A stretch of 64,000 bases of DNA from CAKUIA01 sp044433115 (GCA_044433115.1 JAWXTY010000001.1:1-64000); one strand, 5' to 3'; shown: positions 44,877-54,741, numbered from the stretch's first letter. Numbers and translations are program-made. The notes: generated by a model not told the origin, from the letters alone.

Positions 44877-46541
44877 TTATCTCTTTTTGTAAGGTTCTTG
44901 CCTTGCAGGTAAAATGTCTTTAGGTAAGATTGACTCTAAGTCATTTGCAACTGCATTTTTGTAGTATTCAATTAATTGCTTTCTCAATTCCATTTGCAAA
45001 GCAACATCTGCTCTTAGATTAATATAGAATAAATTAGGGTTAGTCTCAGGCTTAAAGTCCTTTTTGATTTCGTTTGATAGCTTAGACATCAAGCTCTTTG
45101 CTTCTCTTAAGAAATTCTTTTCGCCTATTCTATCCTTAAACTTGCTTGCATTATCCTTAGCTATCTTTCCATATTTGCTTGAAGATGCCAATGTACTTAA
45201 GGCAGTAGCTGTGTATAGCTTAAACGCTTCTTCGTTATCAGCCTTTAGATCTTCTAAGAACTCAACTTGCGATTGCATTCTAGCTGCGTCATAAGCTTCG
45301 AAATCGTTTAGCATATCCAAAATAGGGTAAGACTCTTCCTTAGCAGACCTTGAAGAACCACCAGTCTTTCTTAGCAAAGCCATAACCTTATTCTTTTCCT
45401 TAAAGCTTGGTATTTCAATGTTTTCATTATCGCCTCTTAGAGTGAAACTAACTAGCTTTGCATTTTCATAATCAACAAGCATAGTGCCATCTGTGAAGTT
45501 CAATGGAGTCTTTTTATCTAGGATATAAATGTTATCTCTAATTGAATTAATTGCGATTTTGTAGCAAGAAGTATTAGTCAAAGAAGTGTAGCCAGCCAAA
45601 GTTAATTCTTTGTTTAAATTAGCCTTAACTTCGTTTAAGGTAGTCATAGATAAAGCAGAAATTCCTTCAGGAAATTCGCCTGTTTCTAAGAACATTACAG
45701 GAGCTGTTTTAGATAAGTGGATTTTTTGTATCTCAACTTTTTCGCCCATAGGAGTAATCAATTCCAATTCGTCATTCAATGCAGTCATAGGGCAGAAGAA
45801 GCCAAACTTATCCTTGAATTTAACAGCGATTGCCAACTGAGGCGTTTTCTTTCCAACTATGATAGAGTTGTTTTTAACAATTTCTAAACCTATAGTATTG
45901 AAAGCATTAGGGTCGTCTTTAAGGTTTTCTAAAACGTCTTCAGTAGAAGTAGACTCACCCATTATACTTAGCAACATCTTAGCCTTTTCGCCCATTAAGT
46001 CTAATTGCTTTCTGTAGTTATTTTGATAGTTCTTTTGTAGAACTCTTTGTATGATTTTAAAGTCAACTTCGTCAACGCCCTCAGGAGCACTGGCAGTCTT
46101 CATCTTATCCTTAGCGTCTAAGTGAGCTCTAATTAAATTCATATACTCATTAGCGTCGCCCTTAGCTTCTCTTTGAGCTACGTTTTTAATAGCAGCAAAT
46201 TCCTCAGCATCTAAGCCTGTAGAAAGCTTATTCATATTTACCATATCGTTCGCCTTAGAACGCACATAAGCTTCTTGCTCAAGGTAATTATTAGGGAACT
46301 TAGTTGCAGCGTCTTGCTTAATTGCGATTACTTCTTCGTCAGACAAAGCAAAGCTAGCAAGCTTAATGCTATTAAATGCGTTTTGTTGAGTCTTTAACCA
46401 AGAATTGCGTTGATTGTCGCTAGAAGGGTATAGTTCCTTTGCTGTTTTTTGCAACGCCTCAATTTGCTCTGGCGTCATATCTTGAGCAAAGCTAAAGTTA
46501 AAACTAAAAGCTAGTAAAGTAGATAAAATTATTCTTTTCAT
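44877..46541 (-). CDS. secreted protein with N-terminal helical repeats, unknown
   Basis: Started at the ATG at 46541 (MKRIILSTLLAFSFNFSFAQ, a signal peptide); the longer reading from an upstream TTG is less likely. The mature N-terminal region has four diverged repeats of about 40 residues. Each begins with an acidic patch followed by an Ile-Lys or Leu-Gln step, for example EEVIAIKQDAATKFPNNYLEQ. The middle (about 225-360) is beta-rich and faintly like a trypsin fold without its catalytic triad (GFFCPMTALND). The last 150 residues are helical. No family recognised. It probably acts in the periplasm. Confidence 0.7.
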   Translation of the reverse strand: MKRIILSTLLAFSFNFSFAQDMTPEQIEALQKTAKELYPSSDNQRNSWLKTQQNAFNSIKLASFALSDEEVIAIKQDAATKFPNNYLEQEAYVRSKANDMVNMNKLSTGLDAEEFAAIKNVAQREAKGDANEYMNLIRAHLDAKDKMKTASAPEGVDEVDFKIIQRVLQKNYQNNYRKQLDLMGEKAKMLLSIMGESTSTEDVLENLKDDPNAFNTIGLEIVKNNSIIVGKKTPQLAIAVKFKDKFGFFCPMTALNDELELITPMGEKVEIQKIHLSKTAPVMFLETGEFPEGISALSMTTLNEVKANLNKELTLAGYTSLTNTSCYKIAINSIRDNIYILDKKTPLNFTDGTMLVDYENAKLVSFTLRGDNENIEIPSFKEKNKVMALLRKTGGSSRSAKEESYPILDMLNDFEAYDAARMQSQVEFLEDLKADNEEAFKLYTATALSTLASSSKYGKIAKDNASKFKDRIGEKNFLREAKSLMSKLSNEIKKDFKPETNPNLFYINLRADVALQMELRKQLIEYYKNAVANDLESILPKDILPARQEPYKKR

Positions 46542-46583
46542 TGAACTAATATTCAAAAGAAAGTAATTTAATTTGTCAAGCTT

Positions 46584-47321
46584 CTAGTATTTAGTTTTGT
46601 ACCCAAAATCTTCTAAAACTTGAGAAAATGCTTTAATTTCTTCTTCTGTGGGGCTTTTGAATGAAAAATTATCATAATTTAGCTTTAATTTTTTCCATTT
46701 TTCAATTCCCATAGAGTGATAAGGCAATAATTCAATCAAATTTATCTTATCCTTAAACTCCCTTAAATACAAAGCCAATTCTTTTGCGTATTTTACAGAA
46801 TTTACCTTTTCGCAATACATTACTACCCTTATGATAATGTCTTTTTGCCTCTCATAGATATATTTTAAAAACTCAAAAGTCTTTTCTTTCGACTTTCCTG
46901 TTAACTCTATATGCTCCTCTTCGTATATACTTTTTATATCCACTAAAAACAAGTTACTAAGCTCAGTAATTTTGTCCAACTTTTCGTCTAATTGAATATA
47001 TCCACAAGTGTCTATAGCAGTGTGTATATTAATCTTCTTAAGCTCTGTGAAAAAATCTATCAAAAAGTCCTTATGCAAAAGAGGCTCGCCTCCTGATATA
47101 GTTACGCCCCCTTGCCTTAAAAAAGGAGCAAGGCTCGCCACATTCTTAAGCAGTTCTTCTGTAGACATAAAAGGAAAAGAGTCGGGGCTTGCCCAACTCT
47201 CTGGATTATGACAAAACTTGCACCTAAAGGGGCAAGTTGTCAAAAATATAACATACCTAATTCCAGGGCCATCAAGAGTTGAACCTCGTTCTACAGAGCA
47301 AACTCTAACTCCCTTGGACAT
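46584..47321 (-). CDS. pflA: pyruvate formate-lyase activating enzyme
   Basis: A 245-aa radical SAM enzyme that puts the glycyl radical on PFL. The 4Fe-4S motif CPFRCKFCHNPESW (CxxxCxxC, about residue 30) and the SAM-contact GGVTISGGEPLL are present. It starts 3 nt after pflB ends, so the two are made together. The length is as usual for PflA. Confidence 0.95.
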   Translation of the reverse strand: MSKGVRVCSVERGSTLDGPGIRYVIFLTTCPFRCKFCHNPESWASPDSFPFMSTEELLKNVASLAPFLRQGGVTISGGEPLLHKDFLIDFFTELKKINIHTAIDTCGYIQLDEKLDKITELSNLFLVDIKSIYEEEHIELTGKSKEKTFEFLKYIYERQKDIIIRVVMYCEKVNSVKYAKELALYLREFKDKINLIELLPYHSMGIEKWKKLKLNYDNFSFKSPTEEEIKAFSQVLEDFGYKTKY

Positions 47322-47324
47322 AAA

Positions 47325-49568
47325 TTAGAATTTTTCGTGGAATGTTCTTGATATAACGTCTAGTTGCTGTTCCCTTGTTAATTTTACAAAGTTTACAGCA
47401 TAACCAGAAACTCTCACAGTCAACTGAGGATACTTTTCTGGGTGTTCCATAGCGTCTTTTAAAACAGTCTTTTCAAGAACATTTACGTTCAAGTGCTGAC
47501 CACCTTTAGCCACATATCCATCTATTAGACCTATAAGGTTATCTATCCTTTCGCTCTCTTCTTTACCCAATGAGTGAGGGAAGATTGAAAATGTATTAGA
47601 AATGCCATCTTTAGCGTATTGGAAAGGTAGCTTTGCCACAGAGCATAGAGAGCATAAAGCCCCGTGTGTATCTCTTTGGTGGAATGGGTTTGCCCCAGGA
47701 GCAAAAGGTTCGCCAGCTTTTCTGCCATCTGGAGTGTTACCTGTCTTTTTGCCATAAACTACATTAGAAGTAATAGTCAATATAGATTGAGTATGCACTG
47801 CATTTCTATAAGTAGGCAACTTCATAATCTTTTGCATAAAAGTCTTAACTAACTCAGACGCAATAGCATCTACACCTTCGTCGTCATTGCCATATTTAGG
47901 GAAATCGCCTTCAATAACAAAGTCTACAGCAAGCCCAGCTTCGTTTCGAATAATCTTAACTTTAGCATTTTTAATTGCAGAAAGTGAGTCAACTACAACA
48001 GAAAATCCAGCTATACCACAACCTAATTTACGCACAACGTCCTTATCCAAGAAAGCCATTTGAGCCTTCTCATAATAATACTTATCGTGCATATAGTGAA
48101 TGATATTCAAAGCGTCTACATACACCTTGCTTAGCCAGTCCATCATCTTGTCGAACTTAGCCATAACTTCGTCTATTTCAAGATAATCGCCCTCAATCTT
48201 TTCAAAGCCATCTACTACTTTTGCAAAAGTTTTCTCGTCTACACCTCCATTAATTGCGTATAACAAAGCCTTAGCCAAGTTTGCTCTAGCTCCAAAAAAC
48301 TGCATTTCCTTACCTATAATTAAAGGAGACACGCAGCAAGCTATAGCATAGTCATCGCCAAAGATAGGACGCATTAAGTCGTCGCTCTCGTATTGTATAG
48401 ATGAAGTTTCTATAGACAATTTTGCACAGAAATCCTTAAAAGGCTTAGGCATATCATTAGACCACAACACAGTCATATTAGGTTCTGGAGAAGCCCCCAA
48501 GTTCACTAAAGAATACAATGCTCTAAAGCAATTCTTAGTTACCAAAGTTCTGCCATCATTGCCCATACCACCTATAGACTCAGTTACCCAAACAGGGTCG
48601 CCACTGAACAATTGATTATAATCATTTGTACGCAAAAATCTAACTATTCTCAACTTGATTATGAAGTCGTCCATAATTTCTTGGGCTTCAGACTCAGTTA
48701 AAGTGCCTTCTGCTATGTCCTTTTCTGCATAAATATCCAAGAAAGTGCTTGTTCTACCTATAGACATCGCAGCTCCATTTTGGTCTTTAATTGCAGCTAG
48801 ATATGCAAAGTAAGTCCATTGCACAGCCTCTTTGAAATTAGTCGCAGGAACAGATACGTCAAAGCCATAAGAAGCACACATCTTTTTCACGTCGCCTAAG
48901 GCTATGATTTGATCTTGAAGCTCTTCTCTCTCACGAATTATGTCAGACTCCATATTTAGAGCATTAGAGCTACTTTTTTGCTCCATCTTGTCTTGAATTA
49001 GCTTATCTATGCCATATAGAGCAAGCCTTCTGTAGTCGCCAATAATCCTACCTCTGCCATAAGCGTCTGGCAAGCCAGTTACGATTGCACTTTTACGTGC
49101 TGCAAGGATTTCTGGTGTATAAGCATTAAATACGCCCTCATTGTGAGTTCTTCTATATTTAGTGAAAATTTCCTTTACCTTTTGATTTACAGGCAAGCCA
49201 AATTCCTTGCAAGAAGTTTCAACCATTCTATATCCACCAAGAGGCATTATAGCACGCTTTAAAGGAGCATCTGTTTGCAAACCTACAATGAGTTCAGCCT
49301 CTTTATTAATATAGCCAGCCCCATGAGAATTTACCTCAGAAGGAGTGTCAACATCTGCATCTAAAAGACCATTATTTTCCTTCTCTTTTTCTACTAATAG
49401 CATTACATCTTCCCACATTTTCTTTGTGCGAGGTGTCGCTTCTGCTAAGAAAGAGGCATCGCCTTCGTAAGGAGTGTAATTCAAACTTATGAAGTTTTGA
49501 ACGTCTACACTATTGCACCATTTACCTTCTTTAAAGGCTTCCCATATCTTAGGTTTATCAGTATTCAT
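47325..49568 (-). CDS. pflB: formate C-acetyltransferase (pyruvate formate-lyase)
   Basis: Started at the ATG at 49568 (MNTDKPKIWEAFKEGKW), giving the usual length of 747 aa; the reading frame extends further upstream without good coding sequence. The tandem active-site Cys are in IACCVSPLIIG and the glycyl-radical loop is in VRVSGYAVNFVKLTREQQ near the C-terminus. It splits pyruvate into acetyl-CoA and formate, the core of anaerobic fermentation here. An FNT-type channel 12 kb away could export the formate. Confidence 0.96.
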   Translation of the reverse strand: MNTDKPKIWEAFKEGKWCNSVDVQNFISLNYTPYEGDASFLAEATPRTKKMWEDVMLLVEKEKENNGLLDADVDTPSEVNSHGAGYINKEAELIVGLQTDAPLKRAIMPLGGYRMVETSCKEFGLPVNQKVKEIFTKYRRTHNEGVFNAYTPEILAARKSAIVTGLPDAYGRGRIIGDYRRLALYGIDKLIQDKMEQKSSSNALNMESDIIREREELQDQIIALGDVKKMCASYGFDVSVPATNFKEAVQWTYFAYLAAIKDQNGAAMSIGRTSTFLDIYAEKDIAEGTLTESEAQEIMDDFIIKLRIVRFLRTNDYNQLFSGDPVWVTESIGGMGNDGRTLVTKNCFRALYSLVNLGASPEPNMTVLWSNDMPKPFKDFCAKLSIETSSIQYESDDLMRPIFGDDYAIACCVSPLIIGKEMQFFGARANLAKALLYAINGGVDEKTFAKVVDGFEKIEGDYLEIDEVMAKFDKMMDWLSKVYVDALNIIHYMHDKYYYEKAQMAFLDKDVVRKLGCGIAGFSVVVDSLSAIKNAKVKIIRNEAGLAVDFVIEGDFPKYGNDDEGVDAIASELVKTFMQKIMKLPTYRNAVHTQSILTITSNVVYGKKTGNTPDGRKAGEPFAPGANPFHQRDTHGALCSLCSVAKLPFQYAKDGISNTFSIFPHSLGKEESERIDNLIGLIDGYVAKGGQHLNVNVLEKTVLKDAMEHPEKYPQLTVRVSGYAVNFVKLTREQQLDVISRTFHEKF

Positions 49569-49769
49569 TTTGTAAAAATTTTTAGATTTAATTATGTATC
49601 TTGATAATGTTCTCTTTGTCTGAGAAATCAACATTATTTTTGAAAAATCTTTACTATTTTTTATAAACGCCCCCTAAAGTTTCTATTTAAAGGATTTTAT
49701 GAAAAATACGCTTGCTCTTTTTTGTGAATTTTGAAAAGATAACGCTTATCTTTACAGGAAAATTCCAAT

Positions 49770-50210
49770 ATGAAAAATTTATATATAACTTTTTTAGCTA
49801 TATTTTTAGCTACTTTCAGCTCTTTTGCAAAGGAGTATACTTCTGCAGAAATCGACGCTATTATTAAGGAAAATGCAAGCTTAAAGGCTGATAATGAAGA
49901 ATATACAAGAATTGCTACAGATGCTGTAAATGCTCTTAGGGAAAATTTAAATATGAAAACTGCCCTAAAAAAGGCAGGACTTAGTATAGATAACAAGACT
50001 TCGAAGCTCAAAATTTTCAATGGAGAAGCCTTTATGACAGCTTGCAATGTTGTTATTTTCACTGAAGAAGAATTTGAGGCTCTAAGTCAAAATAAAGCTA
50101 ATATGGAAAATGATATTCCTCAAAAAAATGCTGAAACAGATTTTAGAGAAGCAGGGAAAAGTGATTATAGCGAGAAATCTAAGAATTTTTGGAAAAATGT
50201 CATCTATTAA
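49770..50210 (+). CDS. small secreted protein, unknown
   Basis: A 146-aa protein with a signal peptide (MKNLYITFLAIFLATFSSFA, then KEYTSAEID). The mature part is one long charged helix (ASLKADNEEYTRIATDAVNA) followed by a Lys/Asn/Asp-rich tail. Coiled-coil prediction is likely. No family recognised. It overlaps the next gene by 14 nt, so it is coupled to a cytoplasmic dehydrogenase, probably through compaction only. Confidence 0.6.
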   Translation: MKNLYITFLAIFLATFSSFAKEYTSAEIDAIIKENASLKADNEEYTRIATDAVNALRENLNMKTALKKAGLSIDNKTSKLKIFNGEAFMTACNVVIFTEEEFEALSQNKANMENDIPQKNAETDFREAGKSDYSEKSKNFWKNVIY

Positions 50211-51165
50211 TAAAATAGCTATTTTAGACTCAAGTACGCTCAGCGAAAAATATTTTGATTGGTCTGCTCTAAAGGAATTGGGCGATTGTAGTTTTTACGA
50301 GAGAACTACCCCCTCTCAGGTGCTTGAAAGAGCAAAAGACGCTGAGGCTATAATCACAAATAAGGTACTTTTATTTAAGGATACTCTAAGTTTGTTGCCT
50401 AATTTGAAATATATAGGGATTTTGGCTACAGGCTACAATAATGTAGATATTCAATATTGCAAAGAGCGAGGTATCAGGGTTTGCAACATACCTGCATATA
50501 GCACAGATAGCGTTGCCCAACAGGTATTTGCACATATATTGAATTTGGCAAATAAAATTGCTCTGCACTCAGAAAGTGTAAAGAATTTAGAGTGGACTTC
50601 ATCTCTTGACTTTGCGTATAAGCTTAGCCCCTTGGAGGAGCTAAAGGGCAAAACTCTAGCTATATTGGGATATGGGGCAATAGCCAAAAAAGTTGCGATT
50701 ATTGCGAAAGCTTTTGATATGAATATTATCGCATATTCAAGGTCTGCAAAGGTGGGTAGTTCAGATGAGCTTGTGTCTTTTGTGAGTTTAGACGATATAT
50801 TTAGCAAAGCTGATATTCTGTCTTTGAATTGTGCCTTAAATGAAGATAGCCAAAATATCATATCTAAGACTTCCTTAGCGAAGATGAAAAGGAATGTTTG
50901 GATTATAAATACAGCAAGGGGAGGCTTGATTAATGAGGCAGACTTAGCTGAATTTTTAGAGGAAAGCGAAGCTTACGCAAGTGTAGATGTGCTTTCTACT
51001 GAACCTCCGAGAGCTGACAATCCACTTTTGGGGGCGAAAAAGTGCTACATAACTCCACATAATGCGTGGATGACAACTCAAGCACAGGAGCGACTAATAG
51101 CAATAGCTATAGACAATTTGAAAAAATTTAAAGAAGGAGTAGCCCAAAATGGAATTTATGGATAA
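50197..51165 (+). CDS. D-2-hydroxyacid dehydrogenase
   Basis: Started at the ATG at 50197 (GGAAAA just upstream); the longer reading from 50110 runs through the previous gene. The 322-aa protein has the NAD site LAILGYGAIAKK, catalytic Arg in NTARGGLINE, Glu in STEPPRADNP and His in ITPHNAW. Nearest in layout to glycerate/hydroxypyruvate reductases (HprA-like). It is followed by and overlaps cysE, which could reflect serine-linked metabolism. Confidence 0.9.
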   Translation: MSSINKIAILDSSTLSEKYFDWSALKELGDCSFYERTTPSQVLERAKDAEAIITNKVLLFKDTLSLLPNLKYIGILATGYNNVDIQYCKERGIRVCNIPAYSTDSVAQQVFAHILNLANKIALHSESVKNLEWTSSLDFAYKLSPLEELKGKTLAILGYGAIAKKVAIIAKAFDMNIIAYSRSAKVGSSDELVSFVSLDDIFSKADILSLNCALNEDSQNIISKTSLAKMKRNVWIINTARGGLINEADLAEFLEESEAYASVDVLSTEPPRADNPLLGAKKCYITPHNAWMTTQAQERLIAIAIDNLKKFKEGVAQNGIYG

Positions 51166-51949
51166 TCACGAAAAAAGTCTAAAGGAAGTTTGGCAAAGCG
51201 TACAAGAAAGTGCTGCAACTATAGCTAGCGAAGAAGTAGCTTTAAGGGACTTTATGGAGTCTATAGTATTTTCGAAAAAGAGTGTCTTTGAGTCTATTTC
51301 TGCAAGGATTGTGAGGCGTTTGTCTAGCTTGTCTTTGAGTTACGATACTTTATATAATCTGTTTATGGAGGTTTTTGACGCTTCTTTAGATATTAGAGAA
51401 AGCGTCATTGCTGACATAGTTGCTATAAAAAAGAGAGACCCAGCTTGCACAGAATATATAATGCCTATACTATATTATAAGGGCTTTATGGCTATAACAA
51501 CTTATAGGGTTTCGCATTATTTGTATTTAAATGGGCGTAAGCACATAGCTTTTTGCTTGCAGAGTTTAAATAGTGAGGTCTTTGCAGTTGATATTCACCC
51601 TGCGGCGAAATTTGGTAAGGGTATATTGCTAGACCACGCTACATCTTTTGTGGCAGGCGAAACTTCTGTGGTAAGCGATAATGTATCTATACTTCACGAG
51701 GTAACTTTGGGAGGAACAGGCAATGAAACAGGAGATAGACACCCTAAGATTATGAGTGGGGTACTCATTGGAGCAGGCTCGAAGATTATAGGTAATATTA
51801 CAGTTGGGCATTGTGCGAAAGTTGGAGCAGGTTCTGTGGTGCTAGATGATGTAGATGACCACGACACAGTTGTTGGTATTCCAGCAAAGCGTGTGTCGAA
51901 GGTATCTGAGAGTGAACCAGCAGAGTCTATGAACCAAAAATTTTTATAA
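51149..51949 (+). CDS. cysE: serine O-acetyltransferase
   Basis: A 266-aa CysE making O-acetylserine for cysteine. An N-terminal helical domain is followed by YRVSHYLYLNGRKHIAFCLQ, FAVDIHPAAKFGKGILLDHA with the catalytic His, and a left-handed beta-helix ending in TVVGIPAKRVSK. A GAAGGAG 9 nt before 51149 supports this start. It overlaps the dehydrogenase gene by 17 nt. Confidence 0.93.
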   Translation: MEFMDNHEKSLKEVWQSVQESAATIASEEVALRDFMESIVFSKKSVFESISARIVRRLSSLSLSYDTLYNLFMEVFDASLDIRESVIADIVAIKKRDPACTEYIMPILYYKGFMAITTYRVSHYLYLNGRKHIAFCLQSLNSEVFAVDIHPAAKFGKGILLDHATSFVAGETSVVSDNVSILHEVTLGGTGNETGDRHPKIMSGVLIGAGSKIIGNITVGHCAKVGAGSVVLDDVDDHDTVVGIPAKRVSKVSESEPAESMNQKFL

Positions 51950-51967
51950 GAGGAATTTAATAGCTAT

Positions 51968-53671
51968 ATGAAGAAAGATAAATGGAGTAGCCAATTGGGC
52001 ATTATACTTGCTGTGTCGGGAAGTGCAGTGGGTTTAGGTAATTTTCTAAAGTTTCCTGGGCAAGTTGCTACCTACGGAGGTGCAGCTTTTATGACGGCTT
52101 ATATATTTTCTTTCTTTATGATAGCAATGCCTCTTTCTATTGCAGAGTGGACTTTGGGTAGGCAAGGGGGACATCTTGGATATAATTCTGCAGTTGGCAT
52201 TTTGTATTCTATAACAAAAAAGAAGATTTTTAAGTACATAGGTATATTGGGGGTATTGTTGACTGCCTTTATATTTTCTTATTATGTATATATAGAGGCG
52301 TGGTGCTTGGGCTATGCTGTGAATTTTATATTGGAGAATTTAAACTTCACTGGCTTTGAGCAATCTGCAGGCTTCTTTGCAGAATTTACTGGAATTACGA
52401 GAAATGGAGGAGCTTTCGAGTTTAGTCATTTGAGGCTTATGCCTTATTTAATGATAGTCTTTGCTTTGAATTTCTATTTGATATTTAAGGGTGTGTCAAA
52501 GGGTATAGAGTTCTTTTGTAAGTATGCAATGCCATTATTGTTGCTAATGGGCTTAGTCTTGGTAATTAGAATTATGTGTCTAGCGCCTGTAGACGAAACA
52601 AAGCCTGAGCAAACTGTAAATCAAGGCTTGGGCTTTATGTGGAACCCAGAAAAGATTACTTTGGAAAAGTTTGAAGGCTCTTCTTGGGTGGAAAGCGAAA
52701 GAATTGTTGGCGATATTGCCTTAGCAAATGCTCAAGAACTTGCTATGGAAAAGCCTCAAGAGTATAGAGTTGTTACTATGGGCTTGCTAGAACAACTCTC
52801 TCAGCCTCAACTTTGGATGGCTGCAACAGGACAAGTGTTTTTCAGCTTAACTGTGGGCTTTGGGGCTATAATGACTTATACAAGTTATATGCGTAAGAAG
52901 GACGATGTTGTGTTAAGCTCAGTGGTTTCTGCTGCTACAAATGAGTTCTGCGAAGTTTGTATTGGAGGATTAATAACAGTTCCTGCTGCAGTTGCCTTCT
53001 TTGGCGTAGCTGGCACAATGGGGGCAGGCTTGGGGCTGTTCGACTTGGGCTTTAAGGTCTTGCCTGTGTTCTTTTCTACATTGCCTGCAGGGTCTTTCTT
53101 TGGATTTTTATTCTTTGGCTTGCTATTTTTAGGAGCTGTAACAAGTTCTATATCTATGCTTCAACCAAGCTTGTCTTTCTTTGAAGAGGCTATGGAATTA
53201 AAAAGGACAAAGTCTGTGAGCTATGTCTTGTTGCTAATTAGCCCTATTAGCCTTTATGTAGCGTATTATTCTGAGGGCTTAAAGGCGTTAAGTACGATGG
53301 ATTTCTGGGGCGGACAAGTTTTAGTATATATATTTGCAATCATTGTTGCTATAGTATCTGTTTGGGTAATTGGAGCAAGGTATACTATACATATGGCTAA
53401 CGAAAATTCCTTAATGCAATTATCAAATAAGGTAGCTTTTGTATTGAAATATTTCACGCCAACATTTTTGATATTTATGTTTATCGCTTGGCTTTTCACA
53501 GATGTATTTACTGGCAAAAATGAAAATATAAACGACATATTTGGCTCAAATCCAAGTATGGTTGCAATAGTTTGTTTATCTATGATAATTGCAGTTGCTT
53601 TTCTTTTCTCTTTAATAATATTTTACTCAAAGAGCTATAATATAGATAAAAATGGAAGGAGGATAAAATAA
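51968..53671 (+). CDS. sodium-dependent NSS-family transporter
   Basis: A 567-aa inner-membrane protein of the neurotransmitter:sodium symporter family (LeuT-like fold). TM1 has GIILAVSGSAVGLGNFLKFP with the unwound sodium/substrate site. About 12 membrane segments are seen, and a charged insertion (about residues 220-270) precedes TM6. It probably takes up an amino acid. The stop overlaps the start of a 47-aa membrane protein that resembles the small MetS-type subunit, which suggests a methionine/alanine-type MetPS transporter. Confidence 0.9.
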   Translation: MKKDKWSSQLGIILAVSGSAVGLGNFLKFPGQVATYGGAAFMTAYIFSFFMIAMPLSIAEWTLGRQGGHLGYNSAVGILYSITKKKIFKYIGILGVLLTAFIFSYYVYIEAWCLGYAVNFILENLNFTGFEQSAGFFAEFTGITRNGGAFEFSHLRLMPYLMIVFALNFYLIFKGVSKGIEFFCKYAMPLLLLMGLVLVIRIMCLAPVDETKPEQTVNQGLGFMWNPEKITLEKFEGSSWVESERIVGDIALANAQELAMEKPQEYRVVTMGLLEQLSQPQLWMAATGQVFFSLTVGFGAIMTYTSYMRKKDDVVLSSVVSAATNEFCEVCIGGLITVPAAVAFFGVAGTMGAGLGLFDLGFKVLPVFFSTLPAGSFFGFLFFGLLFLGAVTSSISMLQPSLSFFEEAMELKRTKSVSYVLLLISPISLYVAYYSEGLKALSTMDFWGGQVLVYIFAIIVAIVSVWVIGARYTIHMANENSLMQLSNKVAFVLKYFTPTFLIFMFIAWLFTDVFTGKNENINDIFGSNPSMVAIVCLSMIIAVAFLFSLIIFYSKSYNIDKNGRRIK

Positions 53672-53814
53672 TGACTTTAGGTGGTTGGTTTACATTTCTT
53701 TTAGTTACAAGTAGCGTGCTGATTTTCTTTATTTATTCTATGTATAAGGTGATAACTGCAAAGAAAGTTAAGAAAATGCACAATGTCTACGACGTAGATA
53801 TAGAAGAAAAATAA
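53671..53814 (+). CDS. MetS-type small subunit of NSS transporter
   Basis: A 47-aa protein (MTLGGWFTFLLVTSSVLIFF, then a basic helix VITAKKVKKMHNVYD and an acidic end). It has one membrane segment followed by a positive cytoplasmic stretch, the form of MetS/MaAIMP small subunits that accompany NSS transporters of the MetP type. It has a strong GGAGG 8 nt upstream inside the transporter gene and overlaps its stop (TAATG). Short enough to be missed by automatic calling. Confidence 0.82.
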   Translation: MTLGGWFTFLLVTSSVLIFFIYSMYKVITAKKVKKMHNVYDVDIEEK

Positions 53815-53890
53815 AAATTTTTTCACGTAGATTTGGCTTATTTACTATAAATCTTACTTAGAGGTAACTATATCACAAAATTGTGCCTAC

Positions 53891-53919
53891 TTTACATATT
53901 TTATAATTTCTGTTATATT
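53891..53919 (+). promoter_or_regulatory. candidate sigma-70 promoter
   Basis: TTTACA (53891-53896), 17 bp, TATATT (53914-53919), about 50 bp before the SnoaL-like gene, which also has a good GGAG ribosome site. Confidence 0.45.
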
Positions 53920-53973
53920 TGTTTCATAGAATAAAAATGAATTAAAAAACAATAACAAAAGGAGATTATAGAT

Positions 53974-54741
53974 ATGAAAAAATTATTATACACAATTACA
54001 GCTCTTAGCCTTGTTGTAAGTGCTTTTGCAGAAACTAAGGTGATTGACTCACATTTCTTGCCTACTAAATCCCACCTAAGCACTTTGCAAATACAAAACA
54101 GAGAGGCTATAGATACCGTTTTAGTTGAACTAAATAATATCAAAGTAAGTGGGGCAAAGGATATATTGTCGTCTCACGGAGCTATTGCTAGCCAAGAGGA
54201 AGTTGAGTTTCAAATAGCATATTTAAATAAACTTAAGACTTTCTTAACTAAGACTTGCGATGCAGGAGAGTTAGGGCAAATGCTTTTAGGTGCATATCCT
54301 CATTTAGATGGCTACGAAAATGTAGCTGCCTTAACAGAAGCTTTATTGCCTACAAAGGCTTGCCCAGTTAAAGAAGAAGTTAGGGCTGCTATGAATAAAT
54401 ACTTTAAGTCTGTAACTGCCTGTGATGCCAATTTGATAAAGGAAGTTTGGGCAGATGAAAAAGCTTCTTTAATAAATGGTAGAGGACACTATTTTAATGA
54501 AGAAGATGTTATAAACTTTATGACAAAGGCTTTTGCTGACGCTAACAATGCTGTTTTATCTAGCATTTCAGAGCATATAGTTTTATTGGGAGAAGATACT
54601 GCTTTAGTTCGTTTATATTGGATGTGGACTGAAGCAGGAAAAAAGACTGGCAGGGGTAGGGAGTCTTTAATATTCAATAAAATAGATGGCAAGTGGAAGT
54701 TGGTTCACGTTCACTATAGTCCACTGCCAAAGGCTAATTAA
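53974..54741 (+). CDS. secreted protein: MBL-tail-like helical part plus SnoaL-like domain
   Basis: A 255-aa exported protein (signal peptide about 1-19). Residues about 55-125 (AKDILSSHGAIASQEEVEFQ, then a Tyr/Leu-rich helix and AYPHLDGYENVAALTE) resemble the C-terminal tail of metallo-beta-lactamase-fold hydrolases, but the metal-binding core is absent. Residues about 130-252 form a SnoaL/NTF2-like domain (NKYFKSVTACDANLIKEVWA ... LIFNKIDGKWKLVHVHYS), which could bind a small ligand. The gene is alone, with its own promoter and terminator. Confidence 0.7.
   Translation: MKKLLYTITALSLVVSAFAETKVIDSHFLPTKSHLSTLQIQNREAIDTVLVELNNIKVSGAKDILSSHGAIASQEEVEFQIAYLNKLKTFLTKTCDAGELGQMLLGAYPHLDGYENVAALTEALLPTKACPVKEEVRAAMNKYFKSVTACDANLIKEVWADEKASLINGRGHYFNEEDVINFMTKAFADANNAVLSSISEHIVLLGEDTALVRLYWMWTEAGKKTGRGRESLIFNKIDGKWKLVHVHYSPLPKAN

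Noticed and set aside
47000..47215. Plus-strand 67-aa frame inside pflA
   Set aside because: Antisense to the radical SAM core of pflA; no support.
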